Assembly (NCBI GenBank): GCA_036560485.1
Contig: DATBRC010000057.1
Coordinates: 124,001 to 188,000, forward strand
Reading direction: 5' to 3'
DNA length: 64,000 nucleotides
From: DATBRC01 sp036560485
GTDB lineage: Bacteria; Pseudomonadota; Gammaproteobacteria; Burkholderiales; Burkholderiaceae_D
How positions within the stretch are numbered: position 1 is the stretch's first letter; the number at the start of each line of letters is the position of its first letter. The translations under genes and the position numbers were made by a program. This document shows, in pieces, positions 53,962-62,793 of the stretch. Under the pieces are notes generated by a model. It was not told where the DNA came from, did no database searches, and saw only the letters and a program-made list of their open reading frames with translations.

Positions 53962-56286
53962 GTGACGCGCGTGTTGCGGTATTTGTTAATCTTGGGCGGG
54001 GCAATTGTAAGCATCCTGCTCTTTTTGCTGGCGTCGGCATCAGAAAACTCCGCGGCATTCGATAAGCATTACCCGTGGTTGCTGGGATTAAATGCGCTGG
54101 TAGCCATTGGGTTGTTAATCCTGGTCACCTTGTTGTTGGCGCGGCTTTATCAGCGCTATCGGCGCGGTCGCTTCGGTTCCAAATTAATGACGCGCCTGGT
54201 GCTGCTGTTTGCTGCAGTCGGGATTTTGCCGGGCGCAATTATTTATACCGTCTCCGTTCAATTCGTTTCTCGCTCGATTGAATCCTGGTTTGATGTGCGC
54301 GTTGAAGCAGCATTGGAATCCGGACTCAATTTGGGACGCAGTGCATTGGATGCCAGTCTCGCTGATCTCAACGCCAAAGCACATAATATGGCTTTACTGC
54401 TGGCGGATATTCCGGAGTCGTCACAGGTCACGCAACTGTCGCGATTACGCGATCAAGGTTTGATGCAAGAAGCGACCATCGTGACGGGTAATGGACGTTT
54501 GGTCGCGATTGATGGTGCTCGTCTAGGCGCGCTACTGTCGGATTTGCCGACCAAAGTCATGTTGCGGCAGGCCCGCACCACGCGTGGATTTTCAGCGATC
54601 GAAGGTGGGGCTGCAGTAGATGAAGGCATCAATAAAAATGGTGACCATGGAGCCACGACATTCGAATCCAATGCGCTTGATGCGGTAACCAGCTTGCGCA
54701 TGCGCGTTGTGGTATTGATTCCGACGCCAACCAATGCAATCTCGCTGCAGAATGAGCAGCGCTACTTGCAGTTGGTGCAACCTGTGCCCACTTCTTTGGC
54801 TGCCAATGCTGAAGCGCTGCGTGCGGCGTACAGTGAATATCAGGAACGTTCGCTGGGCCGTTCCGGCTTGCGGAAAATTTACATCGTGACGCTTACCTTG
54901 ACTTTGCTGCTCGCGATCTTTGGCGCCGTTACCAGCGCGTTCGTTATCGCGGACGACTTGGCGCAGCCATTATTGTTGCTGGCTGAAGGTACGCAAGCGG
55001 TAGCCAAGGGTGATTTTTCACCGCGCCCTATCGTTGCCACTTCCGATGAATTGGGCACACTCACGCAATCGTTCAACAGCATGACGCGACAACTCTATGA
55101 TGCGCGCGCCGCAGTGGAAAAAAATCGGTCTGAACTGGAAAATGCGAAAGCATATCTGGAAACGGTTTTGGGTAATATGTCCGCTGGGGTGATGGTATTG
55201 GATGCGGATTTTAAATTATTGACTTGCAACGAATCGGTTGAGCGCATTTTGGAGCATCCTTTCGAGGAATTGATTGGCCGGCCTATTACTGCAGTTGAAG
55301 GAATTGCCGTCTTCGCCAAGGCAATTACTACAGCCTTCTCCGAGCAAAATGCACAATCGGCCGGTGATGAGACAGTCAATGGCATGCATTGGCAACATCA
55401 AATCGAAATTCCGCGCATGATCGAGTCATCAGATGCGGAGTCAAATGAGGAATCCGATATTGGCAACTACATCATCTTGTTGGCACGAGGTTCGCGTTTG
55501 CCGATCGAAAGTGGTATCGGTTACCTGGTTGTATTTGATAATATTTCTGATGTGATTTCTGCGCAGCGTTCCATCGCATGGGGCGAAGTGGCAAGACGCT
55601 TGGCGCATGAAATCAAGAACCCGCTTACGCCGATCCAGCTCTCAGCCGAGCGGCTGCAAATGAAATTGGTAGGAAAATTGACTGAACAAGATGCAACGAT
55701 GTTAAGCAAAAGCACGACCACCATTGTGAATCAAGTAGCCGCCATGAAGCGCATGGTCGATGATTTTCGCGACTATGCGAAAACACCGCCGGCTGTATTA
55801 AGTCCACTGGATCTCAACGCATTGATAGAAGAAATTTTGAATTTGTATATTAGTGGTGATGAACGCGATATCATCCACGTTATACTTGCAAAAAATTTGC
55901 CGCAAGTCATGGGCGATGCTACACAATTGCGCCAAGTAGTTCATAATCTTTTACAGAACGCACAGGACGCGGTGGTGGAGCGCAAGGATGAAAGTCCGGC
56001 GCGTATCGATGTCGCAACGGAAATAGTTCATTACCAAAGTTCGGAAGGTGACGTTCGCAGTGCAGTTCGCTTGTCGATCACTGATAATGGTCCAGGATTT
56101 TCGTCCAAAATTCTTGCTCGGGCGTTTGAACCTTATGTGACTTCCAAACCGCGCGGCACAGGATTGGGACTTGCCATGGTGAAAAAAATCATCGAGGAAC
56201 ATGGCGGACGGATAGATATTCAGAACAGAACTGATGGAAATGGTGCAAAAATACTAATTTTGCTGTTAAAGTTAGCGACTAATTAA
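53962..56286 (+). CDS. ntrY: NtrY-like sensor histidine kinase
   Basis: 774 residues from the GTG at 53962, right after the DUF4390 stop. Four membrane helices in all (two near residues 8-75, two around the periplasmic region), a HAMP domain (about 325-385; D-D-L-A-Q-P-L), a PAS domain (about 400-520), HisKA with H-E-I-K-N-P-L-T-P-I-Q-L-S and HATPase with N-L-L-Q-N-A-Q-D-A, D-N-G-P-G-F, G-T-G-L-G-L. Belongs to the NtrY family; redox or nitrogen sensing is known for relatives. Its partner is the regulator at 56373. Confidence 0.93.
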   Translation: MTRVLRYLLILGGAIVSILLFLLASASENSAAFDKHYPWLLGLNALVAIGLLILVTLLLARLYQRYRRGRFGSKLMTRLVLLFAAVGILPGAIIYTVSVQFVSRSIESWFDVRVEAALESGLNLGRSALDASLADLNAKAHNMALLLADIPESSQVTQLSRLRDQGLMQEATIVTGNGRLVAIDGARLGALLSDLPTKVMLRQARTTRGFSAIEGGAAVDEGINKNGDHGATTFESNALDAVTSLRMRVVVLIPTPTNAISLQNEQRYLQLVQPVPTSLAANAEALRAAYSEYQERSLGRSGLRKIYIVTLTLTLLLAIFGAVTSAFVIADDLAQPLLLLAEGTQAVAKGDFSPRPIVATSDELGTLTQSFNSMTRQLYDARAAVEKNRSELENAKAYLETVLGNMSAGVMVLDADFKLLTCNESVERILEHPFEELIGRPITAVEGIAVFAKAITTAFSEQNAQSAGDETVNGMHWQHQIEIPRMIESSDAESNEESDIGNYIILLARGSRLPIESGIGYLVVFDNISDVISAQRSIAWGEVARRLAHEIKNPLTPIQLSAERLQMKLVGKLTEQDATMLSKSTTTIVNQVAAMKRMVDDFRDYAKTPPAVLSPLDLNALIEEILNLYISGDERDIIHVILAKNLPQVMGDATQLRQVVHNLLQNAQDAVVERKDESPARIDVATEIVHYQSSEGDVRSAVRLSITDNGPGFSSKILARAFEPYVTSKPRGTGLGLAMVKKIIEEHGGRIDIQNRTDGNGAKILILLLKLATN

Positions 56287-56372
56287 TTATTAACTGATTG
56301 TTATTGGCATTTCTTCTCATGATAAGGCACCAAATCAATGGGAAGATGGCTTGAAATGAGAAAGACCTGTAC

Positions 56373-57107
56373 ATGGCTAACATCCTAGTAGTTGACGATG
56401 AAATGGGTATTCGCGAATTGCTCTCCGAAATTTTGAGCGATGAGGGACATGTCATTACAACCGCCGAGAACGCGCAACAGGCGCGTGAATTGCGCGCAAC
56501 CAGTGCGCCGGAACTCGTATTGCTGGATATCTGGATGCCTGATACGGACGGCGTTACGTTGCTCAAGGAATGGCAACGCGATGGCTTGCTTACCATGCCG
56601 GTGATCATGATGTCCGGGCATGCAACGATTGATACGGCTGTGGAAGCCACGCGCATCGGCGCACTTAATTTCCTTGAAAAGCCGATTTCGTTGCAAAAGC
56701 TTTTGAAAGCCGTACAACAAGGTTTGTCGCGCGGGCAAGAGCATACGCGTCCCCCCAGTTTTCATGCACGCCCTGTATTAACTTCGGTGTCATCTGATAC
56801 ACGCACGATGATGAGCCATTCTTCTGTTGCCAGTCCTCCTTTAAGCGGAATTTCATTGGCACCTTCTTTGAGTGCATCTGCGACCTTGATGTCGACGGAT
56901 ACCCATCTTTTCAGTTTGTCGTTTGATCTTCCTTTGCGTGAGGCGCGTGATGCGTTCGAGCGCGCGTACTTCGAACATCACTTGCAGCATGAAGGTGGCA
57001 GCATGACGCGTGTTGCGGAGAAGACAGGATTGGAGCGCACCCATCTTTATCGCAAGCTCAAGCAATTACGTGTAGAACCCAGCAAACTGGGCAAAAAAGG
57101 CGGATGA
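56373..57107 (+). CDS. NtrX-like response regulator, receiver plus Fis-type HTH without AAA+
   Basis: 244 residues. Receiver (1-120) with D-D at 8-9, phospho-Asp52 (L-L-D-I-W-M-P) and Lys103; then a Ser/Pro-rich linker (about 122-180) and a C-terminal Fis-type helix-turn-helix (about 190-240; M-T-R-V-A-E-K-T-G-L-E-R-T-H-L-Y-R-K-L). The receiver and HTH are NtrX-like, but the 240-residue sigma-54 AAA+ domain is missing, with no trace of a frameshift. It cannot remodel sigma-54 polymerase in the usual way. Confidence 0.88.
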   Translation: MANILVVDDEMGIRELLSEILSDEGHVITTAENAQQARELRATSAPELVLLDIWMPDTDGVTLLKEWQRDGLLTMPVIMMSGHATIDTAVEATRIGALNFLEKPISLQKLLKAVQQGLSRGQEHTRPPSFHARPVLTSVSSDTRTMMSHSSVASPPLSGISLAPSLSASATLMSTDTHLFSLSFDLPLREARDAFERAYFEHHLQHEGGSMTRVAEKTGLERTHLYRKLKQLRVEPSKLGKKGG

Positions 57108-57502
57108 CTGGAAAGACGCCTGTCACACTCGTTACAGGCGGTACAGCAGGCATGCGGGAAGCTACAATAGCTGCCCGAATTGCCAGGCGCAACGCTGCAA
57201 ATATCTCCTCTTCCATCAATACCATCGGGATTATTTTAGAGGGCATTCCCGATGGCACAGATTCTTTTGCTGCGCTTGCAAGCAGCCTCCCTTCCCTGAC
57301 GATTACGCGCATCGCGCCCGGATGTCCTTGTTGCATAGGCAACTTGACGATGCGTGTCACACTCAATCGAATTCTGCGGCACGCTCCTGAAGATTTGTAT
57401 ATCAGTTTGGCAACCCCTATGCACCTGGATCAAGTCCGAAGCTTTTTAATGCAACCTCCTTACGACAAATTAATCGAATTAATTAAAGATATTTGTGTTT
57501 AA
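57104..57502 (+). CDS. Degenerate CobW/G3E-like small protein
   Basis: 132 residues; ATG overlaps the ntrX-like stop (ATGA). Starts V-T-L-V-T-G-G-T-A-G-M-R-E-A, where a G3E GTPase has G-x-x-G-x-G-K-T, and contains G-C-P-C-C-I-G-N-L in place of the CobW metal motif C-x-C-C. P-loop Lys and Thr are missing and the protein is under half the usual length, so GTP binding is unlikely; metal binding may remain. Confidence 0.6.
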   Translation: MTGKTPVTLVTGGTAGMREATIAARIARRNAANISSSINTIGIILEGIPDGTDSFAALASSLPSLTITRIAPGCPCCIGNLTMRVTLNRILRHAPEDLYISLATPMHLDQVRSFLMQPPYDKLIELIKDICV

Positions 57503-57676
57503 AGCCGTAGGTGAGGTAATGTAATGCTTATCGGAAATGATTCTGATTGGCACCAAATGAACAATATGATAATAAGCAACGATTATTTTCATTCCCTAGA
57601 CTTGAAAATGCTCCTCCAAGCGTCATTTTCTTCTCATGGTAATGCCAATGCATTCAATAGCTTATAAGGAGTTCAC

Positions 57677-57934
57677 ATGAATCTGATCTATAACAGTGAT
57701 CAATACAGCGTGGTGGAATTTGGTGCGGACCACGGTCGCGAAGCATTGCGATTTGGTGGTTACGAGATTGTCGATAAATCAGGCCAGCGTGAGATTTTTA
57801 TCGGCGGCATTTCAGCCGAATCCTTTCGCAGAGATGTGGAAGATTTAATCGCTTCTGGTCCAACCGTTGAAGACATCGATACTTTTTTGGGACAGTATGA
57901 CGAGATGATGAGTCAATCGGTAGTCTTGCACTAA
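57677..57934 (+). CDS. DUF3567 protein
   Basis: 85 residues after an AAGGAG site. M-N-L-I-Y-N-S-D-Q-Y-S-V-V-E-F and A-L-R-F-G-G-Y-E-I-V-D-K match DUF3567, a Burkholderiales family of unknown function with a V-E-D-I-D-T-F-L helix near the end. Soluble and acidic. Confidence 0.88.
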   Translation: MNLIYNSDQYSVVEFGADHGREALRFGGYEIVDKSGQREIFIGGISAESFRRDVEDLIASGPTVEDIDTFLGQYDEMMSQSVVLH

Positions 57935-57972
57935 GTTCGTAAAAATTTACCGCATGGCGCTAAACTAGCGTC

Positions 57973-58689
57973 ATGCGCGCCAATTCCAGCCTCGTCAAAA
58001 GTAATCAAAGTAGTGTTCATGAGCAGTTGGCAGCAATCGTTGCCAAGCATGCGCGTACCCAGTTCTTAAAACCAATTACACCTTATAACCGCACTGCATT
58101 CGACATCAGCATTGCGGCATGGCGTGACGCCGGTGCGTTGCCGCTCATTCTGGATGCCGGCTGTGGGGTGGGATTGTCGACGTTGCACTTGGCCAGCCAG
58201 TTTCCCGACCACTTTGTAATTGGTGTTGATCAATCGGCGGATCGTCTGGGGCGCAATACACTTTGGCCAAGCGCATTGCCAAATAATTTTATGCGGGTAC
58301 GTGCAGACCTCGTTGATTATTGGCGGCTGTTGCATGATGCAGGGATACGCTTGACGCGTCATTATTTGCTTTATCCTAATCCTTGGCCTAAACCGAGTCA
58401 TATGACAAGGCGCTGGCATGGACATGCGGTGTTTCCGACGATTGTAGCGTTAGGCGGTCACTTGGAATGCCGTAGCAATTGGCAGATTTATATAGAGGAA
58501 TGTGCATCAGCATTAAGACAGCTTGCACATTCAGAAATTACAGTTGAACAGTATCTTCCCCGAAAACCAGCGAGCAATGTGCGAATGGATCGAAGTGCCA
58601 GTCCAATTCAAGACGCGATCACTCCCTTCGAAAAAAAGTATCTCGTTTCAGGCCACATGTTATGGCGTTGCCTCACTCATTTGGAGTAG
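57973..58689 (+). CDS. TrmB-like tRNA (guanine-N7) methyltransferase paralogue
   Basis: 238 residues. SAM site L-D-A-G-C-G-V-G-L-S-T-L and acidic D-Q-S; tRNA-binding/catalytic segment L-Y-P-N-P-W-P-K-P-S-H-M-T-R-R-W-H-G-H (TrmB has P-D-P-W-P-K-x-R-H). The first Asp of P-D-P-W is Asn here. It is probably the second, divergent TrmB-like copy common in Burkholderiales. Exact target uncertain. Confidence 0.78.
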   Translation: MRANSSLVKSNQSSVHEQLAAIVAKHARTQFLKPITPYNRTAFDISIAAWRDAGALPLILDAGCGVGLSTLHLASQFPDHFVIGVDQSADRLGRNTLWPSALPNNFMRVRADLVDYWRLLHDAGIRLTRHYLLYPNPWPKPSHMTRRWHGHAVFPTIVALGGHLECRSNWQIYIEECASALRQLAHSEITVEQYLPRKPASNVRMDRSASPIQDAITPFEKKYLVSGHMLWRCLTHLE

Positions 58690-58881
58690 GCATCATGCGG
58701 ATGCACATGTTGAGTTGTGAGTAGCACTGCACACAACAAGTACGGCGATGCATATTTGACATTACAATTTCGTCATGTTGCGCACATGGCTCAATATCAG
58801 GCCCAATTCACCAGCTTGCTTGACCAACGACAACAAATTACGCAATATAAATATCTAGAAATAAAAAAAGAGGGGATATGT

Positions 58882-60075
58882 ATGCGCACAGGAAATCGTT
58901 TGGCGATTATCACTGCGTTGATAGTCGGCATCATCTGGTCATCGCTCGCATGGTCATATGATGAGTTGGTCGAGAAAAAAACCTTCACGATGCCGACGTA
59001 CACAACGATCGGCGGCAAGACCATCAAGAATGTAAAAATCGGATATGAAACATACGGCAGATTGAATGCCGCAGGCACCAATGCGATTTTCATTCCGCAT
59101 TACTTCACCGGCACATCACATGCGGCTGGAAAATATGCAGCGACCGATCCCGCACCAGGTTACTGGGACAGTATCATCGGCGCAGGCAAGCCGCTCGACA
59201 CAGACAAGTATTTCATCGTGTCAGCCGATACATTGGTCAATCTGAATACCAAAGACCCGCACGTGGTAACTACTGGGCCAGCATCAATTGATCCAGATAC
59301 CGGCAAACCTTATGGCATGACTTTCCCAATCGTGACTTTCCGCGATATGGTGAATACGCAAAAAGCATTATGCGATTCACTCGGTATTCACCGGCTCAAA
59401 GCAGTGATGGGCGCATCCGGCGGTTCGATGCAAACGATGGAATGGGCAGCCTCTTATCCGGAGATGGTTGAGCGTGCGATTCCGGTTATCCCAGGTGGAG
59501 TTGAGGCTAGTGCTTATTTGGTAGAAACACTTAACACATGGATGGCGCCTATCCTGAATGATCCGAAATGGAACAAGGGTGACTATTACGGCAAAGAAGA
59601 ACCAGTACAAGGCGTTGCCGAATCGTTGAAATTAATTACCATGGCGTCGCGGCACTATGGATGGGCAGAGAAGGCTTTTGGACGCAAATTTGCGGCGCCG
59701 GATAAGAACCCACTTGATTCATGGGACAACGCATTCGCGATTGAGAGTGTGTTGGATAAGGCAACCGCTGCCGGTGCAAAGAAATACGACGCAAATTCGC
59801 TTTTGTACACCGCGCGTGCCAACCAACTGTATAGAGTTCATCAGGACGCAACTTTAGAAGAGGGCGTAAAGCGGATTAAAGCCAAGGTATTGTTTATCCC
59901 TGCAAAATCGGACTTATTGCTATTCTCTGACTACTCTAAAAAAGCGATGGAAATGCTGAGTGCGCAAGGCAACAAGGTGGAATATTTTGAACTGCAGGGT
60001 GATGGCGGCCACTTGGATGGATTATTTCAGATTGGACAAGCGGGTGAGGTCATTCGCGAATTTCTGACAAAATAA
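58882..60075 (+). CDS. Exported MetX-like alpha/beta hydrolase
   Basis: 397 residues from the ATG at 58882, preceded by GAGGGG; the frame is open further left without support. A signal peptide (1-25, S-L-A-W-S) is followed by a complete MetX-type fold: Y-E-T-Y-G-R-L-N, F-T-G-T-S-H-A-A-G, nucleophile Ser in M-G-A-S-G-G-S-M-Q, and G-D-G-G-H-L-D-G with the His. MetX proper reads G-G-S-L-G-G-M-Q. A periplasmic enzyme cannot use acyl-CoA, so it is more likely an esterase or hydrolase than an acyltransferase. Own terminator. Confidence 0.82.
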   Translation: MRTGNRLAIITALIVGIIWSSLAWSYDELVEKKTFTMPTYTTIGGKTIKNVKIGYETYGRLNAAGTNAIFIPHYFTGTSHAAGKYAATDPAPGYWDSIIGAGKPLDTDKYFIVSADTLVNLNTKDPHVVTTGPASIDPDTGKPYGMTFPIVTFRDMVNTQKALCDSLGIHRLKAVMGASGGSMQTMEWAASYPEMVERAIPVIPGGVEASAYLVETLNTWMAPILNDPKWNKGDYYGKEEPVQGVAESLKLITMASRHYGWAEKAFGRKFAAPDKNPLDSWDNAFAIESVLDKATAAGAKKYDANSLLYTARANQLYRVHQDATLEEGVKRIKAKVLFIPAKSDLLLFSDYSKKAMEMLSAQGNKVEYFELQGDGGHLDGLFQIGQAGEVIREFLTK

Positions 60076-60137
60076 TCTTCTTGTATGTAAGGTTTTACAA
60101 GCAACATCACGTATTAGGAATCATGTGTTGTCTCTCC

Positions 60138-60168
60138 AAAACGCCATTCGTGAGAATGGCGTTTTTTT
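60138..60168 (+). terminator. Terminator of the exported MetX-like gene
   Basis: AAAACGCCATTC-GTGA-GAATGGCGTTTTTTT: 9-bp GC-containing stem, tetraloop and seven T. Confidence 0.93.
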
Positions 60169-60224
60169 ATTTCAGACAGCTGGATTGCAAGTGCTAGTTT
60201 CACAGTGTGCTATTCAGTGCTGCT

Positions 60225-60926
60225 TCAATTCAATGCGCCGAAGACCTTCGCAATGATTTTACTACCCGTGCCAATCGGGTCATTGCGGATGGATTTTTCT
60301 TCTTCCCCAATCATGTAGAACAATCCATCCAATGTACGTTGCGTAACATACGCTTCGACAGATGTCTGCTGTTCCGGCACATTGCTGAATTTGGCGACCT
60401 GCGTCATCGTCTTGTTGTACTTGGAAGACAAGCCTGAACTATCGGTAATCGATTTCACGATCGGTAAAAATTTTATGCCAAGTTGTGATGCAGTTTTCTC
60501 TTTGAAGAATGTTGTGACTGAGGTTTCACCACCGGTCAGGATATTTTTGGCATCTGTGATCGTCATGCTTTTCACGGCATTAAGCAATAACGGTTTTGCC
60601 AAAGGCACGGCTGATTCTGCTGCACGGTTCATCGCAAGTTCCAGTTCATCAAGCTGCTGTCCGTGGCCAGTCATTTTCAATAATGGCTTTGCCTGTTCCA
60701 GAATTTTCGGCAGCGGAATTTTGACCTTCTCGTTATTAAGGAAACCGTTCTCGACGCCGAGTTTGCCAACCGCTGCGACGGAACCTTTTTCAAGAGCCGC
60801 TTTGAGTCCGCTGCCGGCATCGCGGTTGGAAAGATCATCCAATGACAACGCAAACACAGTCGAGGCTGTCAATAACAGAATCAAAGGCATTGTGCACGTG
60901 AGGAACGCGCGAGATGCAGGTTTCAT
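60225..60926 (-). CDS. DUF4197 periplasmic protein
   Basis: 233 residues from the ATG at 60926 with AGGGA. Signal peptide (about 1-27, V-F-A). D-A-G-S-G-L-K-A-A-L-E-K-G and T-I-T-D-A-K-N-I-L, Y-V-T-Q-R-T-L-D-G-L-F are DUF4197 motifs. Helical; function unknown. Confidence 0.87.
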   Translation of the reverse strand: MKPASRAFLTCTMPLILLLTASTVFALSLDDLSNRDAGSGLKAALEKGSVAAVGKLGVENGFLNNEKVKIPLPKILEQAKPLLKMTGHGQQLDELELAMNRAAESAVPLAKPLLLNAVKSMTITDAKNILTGGETSVTTFFKEKTASQLGIKFLPIVKSITDSSGLSSKYNKTMTQVAKFSNVPEQQTSVEAYVTQRTLDGLFYMIGEEEKSIRNDPIGTGSKIIAKVFGALN

Positions 60927-61028
60927 AATAAACGTCCCTAGCTGGAAAACGATATGAAGTAAAAGTATATTGTCCAATAAAATCTACTTGCATCAAAAAA
61001 TTATTTTGAGCACTTATTTACTGGCGCC

Positions 61029-61925
61029 TTATTTCAAGCAATTAGTCACCATTGAGCGCAGCCATTGATGTGCTGAATCGCGATGCGCGCGCTCATGCCA
61101 GCAGAGTTGCAACGAGAAGGGCGGGATAGTTAAGGGCGGTTTCAAAATTTGTACGGTTTTTGCCGCCTTGTTTGCCAACCGCGTTGGGTATACAGCAATC
61201 ATATTTGAATTTGCCACCACTTCAGGGACTAGCGTGAAATAAGGTACCGACAATTGCGCGAAGCGTTTTCGTTTCAGCGTTTGCAAAGCTTCGTCCGTTT
61301 GCGCAAAAAAACTTCCGGTGCGTGGGCTGATAATCACATGTGGCAAAGTGCAAAACGCATCTAGTGATAAACGCTTTTTGATTTCGGGATGATTGTGACG
61401 TGCAATTACACAAAATTCATCTTTTAAAAATCGGCTGGAACGTAATTGCTCAGGTATCAATGTTTCATTCAATATTGCCAAATCGAGCGAACCGGATTCC
61501 ATTTGGCGCACCATCGTTTCGTGATTTGGCGCAACCACTGCAATGCGGATATGCGGTGCATGTGCTTCCAATTGTTTGGCGAAAGCGGGAAGGACGGTGT
61601 ACGCCACATATTCGGTCGTTGCGATCGTAAAGGTGCGCGTAGAAAGACGTGAATCGAATTGTCCTGGCGGTTGCAGAATATCGTGGATGTCGGCCAATAC
61701 GCATCGCACCGGGTCGGCTAGTGCCAACGCACGTTCGGTCGGCGCCATGCCGCGCCCGCTTCGCACCAACAACGGGTCCTTGAATACTTCGCGCAAGCGC
61801 GCCAGCAACGCAGATGTCGCGGGCTGCGATAAAAATAATTTACCGGCTGCACGCGACACATTGCGTTCGTTTATCAACGCATCAAAAGCGCGCAGCAGAT
61901 TCAGATCGATGTTTTTTATATCCAT
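61029..61925 (-). CDS. LysR-family transcriptional regulator
   Basis: 298 residues. D-L-N-L-L-R-A-F-D-A-L, A-A-G-K-L-F-L-S-Q-P-A-T-S-A-L-L-A-R-L-R, D-P-L-L-V-R-S-G-R-G form the NodD/LeuO-like DNA-binding domain; a type-2 periplasmic-binding effector domain follows. Divergent from the oxidoreductase at 62061 with 135 bases between, so it probably regulates it. Confidence 0.9.
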   Translation of the reverse strand: MDIKNIDLNLLRAFDALINERNVSRAAGKLFLSQPATSALLARLREVFKDPLLVRSGRGMAPTERALALADPVRCVLADIHDILQPPGQFDSRLSTRTFTIATTEYVAYTVLPAFAKQLEAHAPHIRIAVVAPNHETMVRQMESGSLDLAILNETLIPEQLRSSRFLKDEFCVIARHNHPEIKKRLSLDAFCTLPHVIISPRTGSFFAQTDEALQTLKRKRFAQLSVPYFTLVPEVVANSNMIAVYPTRLANKAAKTVQILKPPLTIPPFSLQLCWHERAHRDSAHQWLRSMVTNCLK

Positions 61926-62060
61926 GAAACAAATAGTATTTATATTAATAATCGATTTGAATTATATATTGTCGTAACCCACAATGTCTCTGTCACCCGT
62001 ACATTTAAAGAATCCAGCTTTAAATGCCGCGGGGAATTCATTCAACATAAACAGGAGAGC

Positions 62061-62717
62061 ATGATGAAATTCGGCGTATTAGGAACCGGCGTGGTAGGTA
62101 ACGCTATCGCAAGCAAACTCGTTCAACTTGGCCATGATGTCAAAATGGGCGGACGTGAAGCCGTGAATGAAAAAGGCACGGAGTGGGTAAAATCGGTTGG
62201 CGGTAAAGGCTCGTATGGAACGTTTGCCGATGCTGCAAAGTTTGGCGAGATCATCATCAATGTCACGGCTGGCGGCGTGTCATTGCAAGCATTGAAGGCG
62301 GCCGGCGCTGATAATCTGAAAGGCAAGATACTGATCGACATTGCCAATCCGCTGGATTTTTCACAGGGAATGCCTCCAACGTTATCGGTGGTGAATACCG
62401 ATTCACTGGGTGAGCAGATTCAGCGCGCCTTTCCTGATGCGAAGGTAGTGAAAACACTGAACACCTTGAGTTGCCAGTTAATGGTTAATCCGAATGCCGT
62501 TGCAAACGGCGATCACAACATTTTCATCAGCGGCAATGATGCACAAGCAAAAGCACAAGTGCTGGAAATTCTTGCGCAATTCGGATGGAACAAACAAAAC
62601 GTGATTGACCTGGGCGATATCACAACGGCGCGTGGCACGGAGCAATTGCTCCCGATCTGGATTCGCTTGTGGGGTGCTTTGGGCTCACCCGACTTTAATT
62701 TCAAGATTGTGCGTTAA
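62061..62717 (+). CDS. NADP-binding oxidoreductase, F420-dependent-reductase-like (NPDH family)
   Basis: 218 residues with a CAGGAG site. Rossmann motif F-G-V-L-G-T-G-V-V-G-N-A-I-A, G-R-E at the end of strand 2 (NADP preference), D-I-A-N-P-L-D-F, V-V-K-T-L-N-T. The family couples NADP with F420 or other substrates; betaproteobacteria lack F420, so the substrate is unknown. Target of the divergent LysR regulator (inference). Confidence 0.88.
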   Translation: MMKFGVLGTGVVGNAIASKLVQLGHDVKMGGREAVNEKGTEWVKSVGGKGSYGTFADAAKFGEIIINVTAGGVSLQALKAAGADNLKGKILIDIANPLDFSQGMPPTLSVVNTDSLGEQIQRAFPDAKVVKTLNTLSCQLMVNPNAVANGDHNIFISGNDAQAKAQVLEILAQFGWNKQNVIDLGDITTARGTEQLLPIWIRLWGALGSPDFNFKIVR

Positions 62718-62756
62718 GGTAAAAGTTATCGTTTCCAATTGAGTCACGCACCAAAA

Positions 62757-62784
62757 AAATCGCCACCGTCGGGGTGGCGATTTT
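62757..62784. terminator. Bidirectional terminator between the oxidoreductase and metH
   Basis: AATCGCCACC and GGTGGCGATT arms around a 5-base loop, flanked by A on the left and T on the right. It serves both convergent genes. Confidence 0.9.
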
Positions 62785-62793
62785 CTATTTTCA

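Noticed and set aside
56373..57107. Frameshift as the reason for the missing AAA+ domain in the NtrX-like regulator
   Set aside because: The linker shows no remnants of AAA+ motifs in any frame and the flanks are too close for a lost domain.
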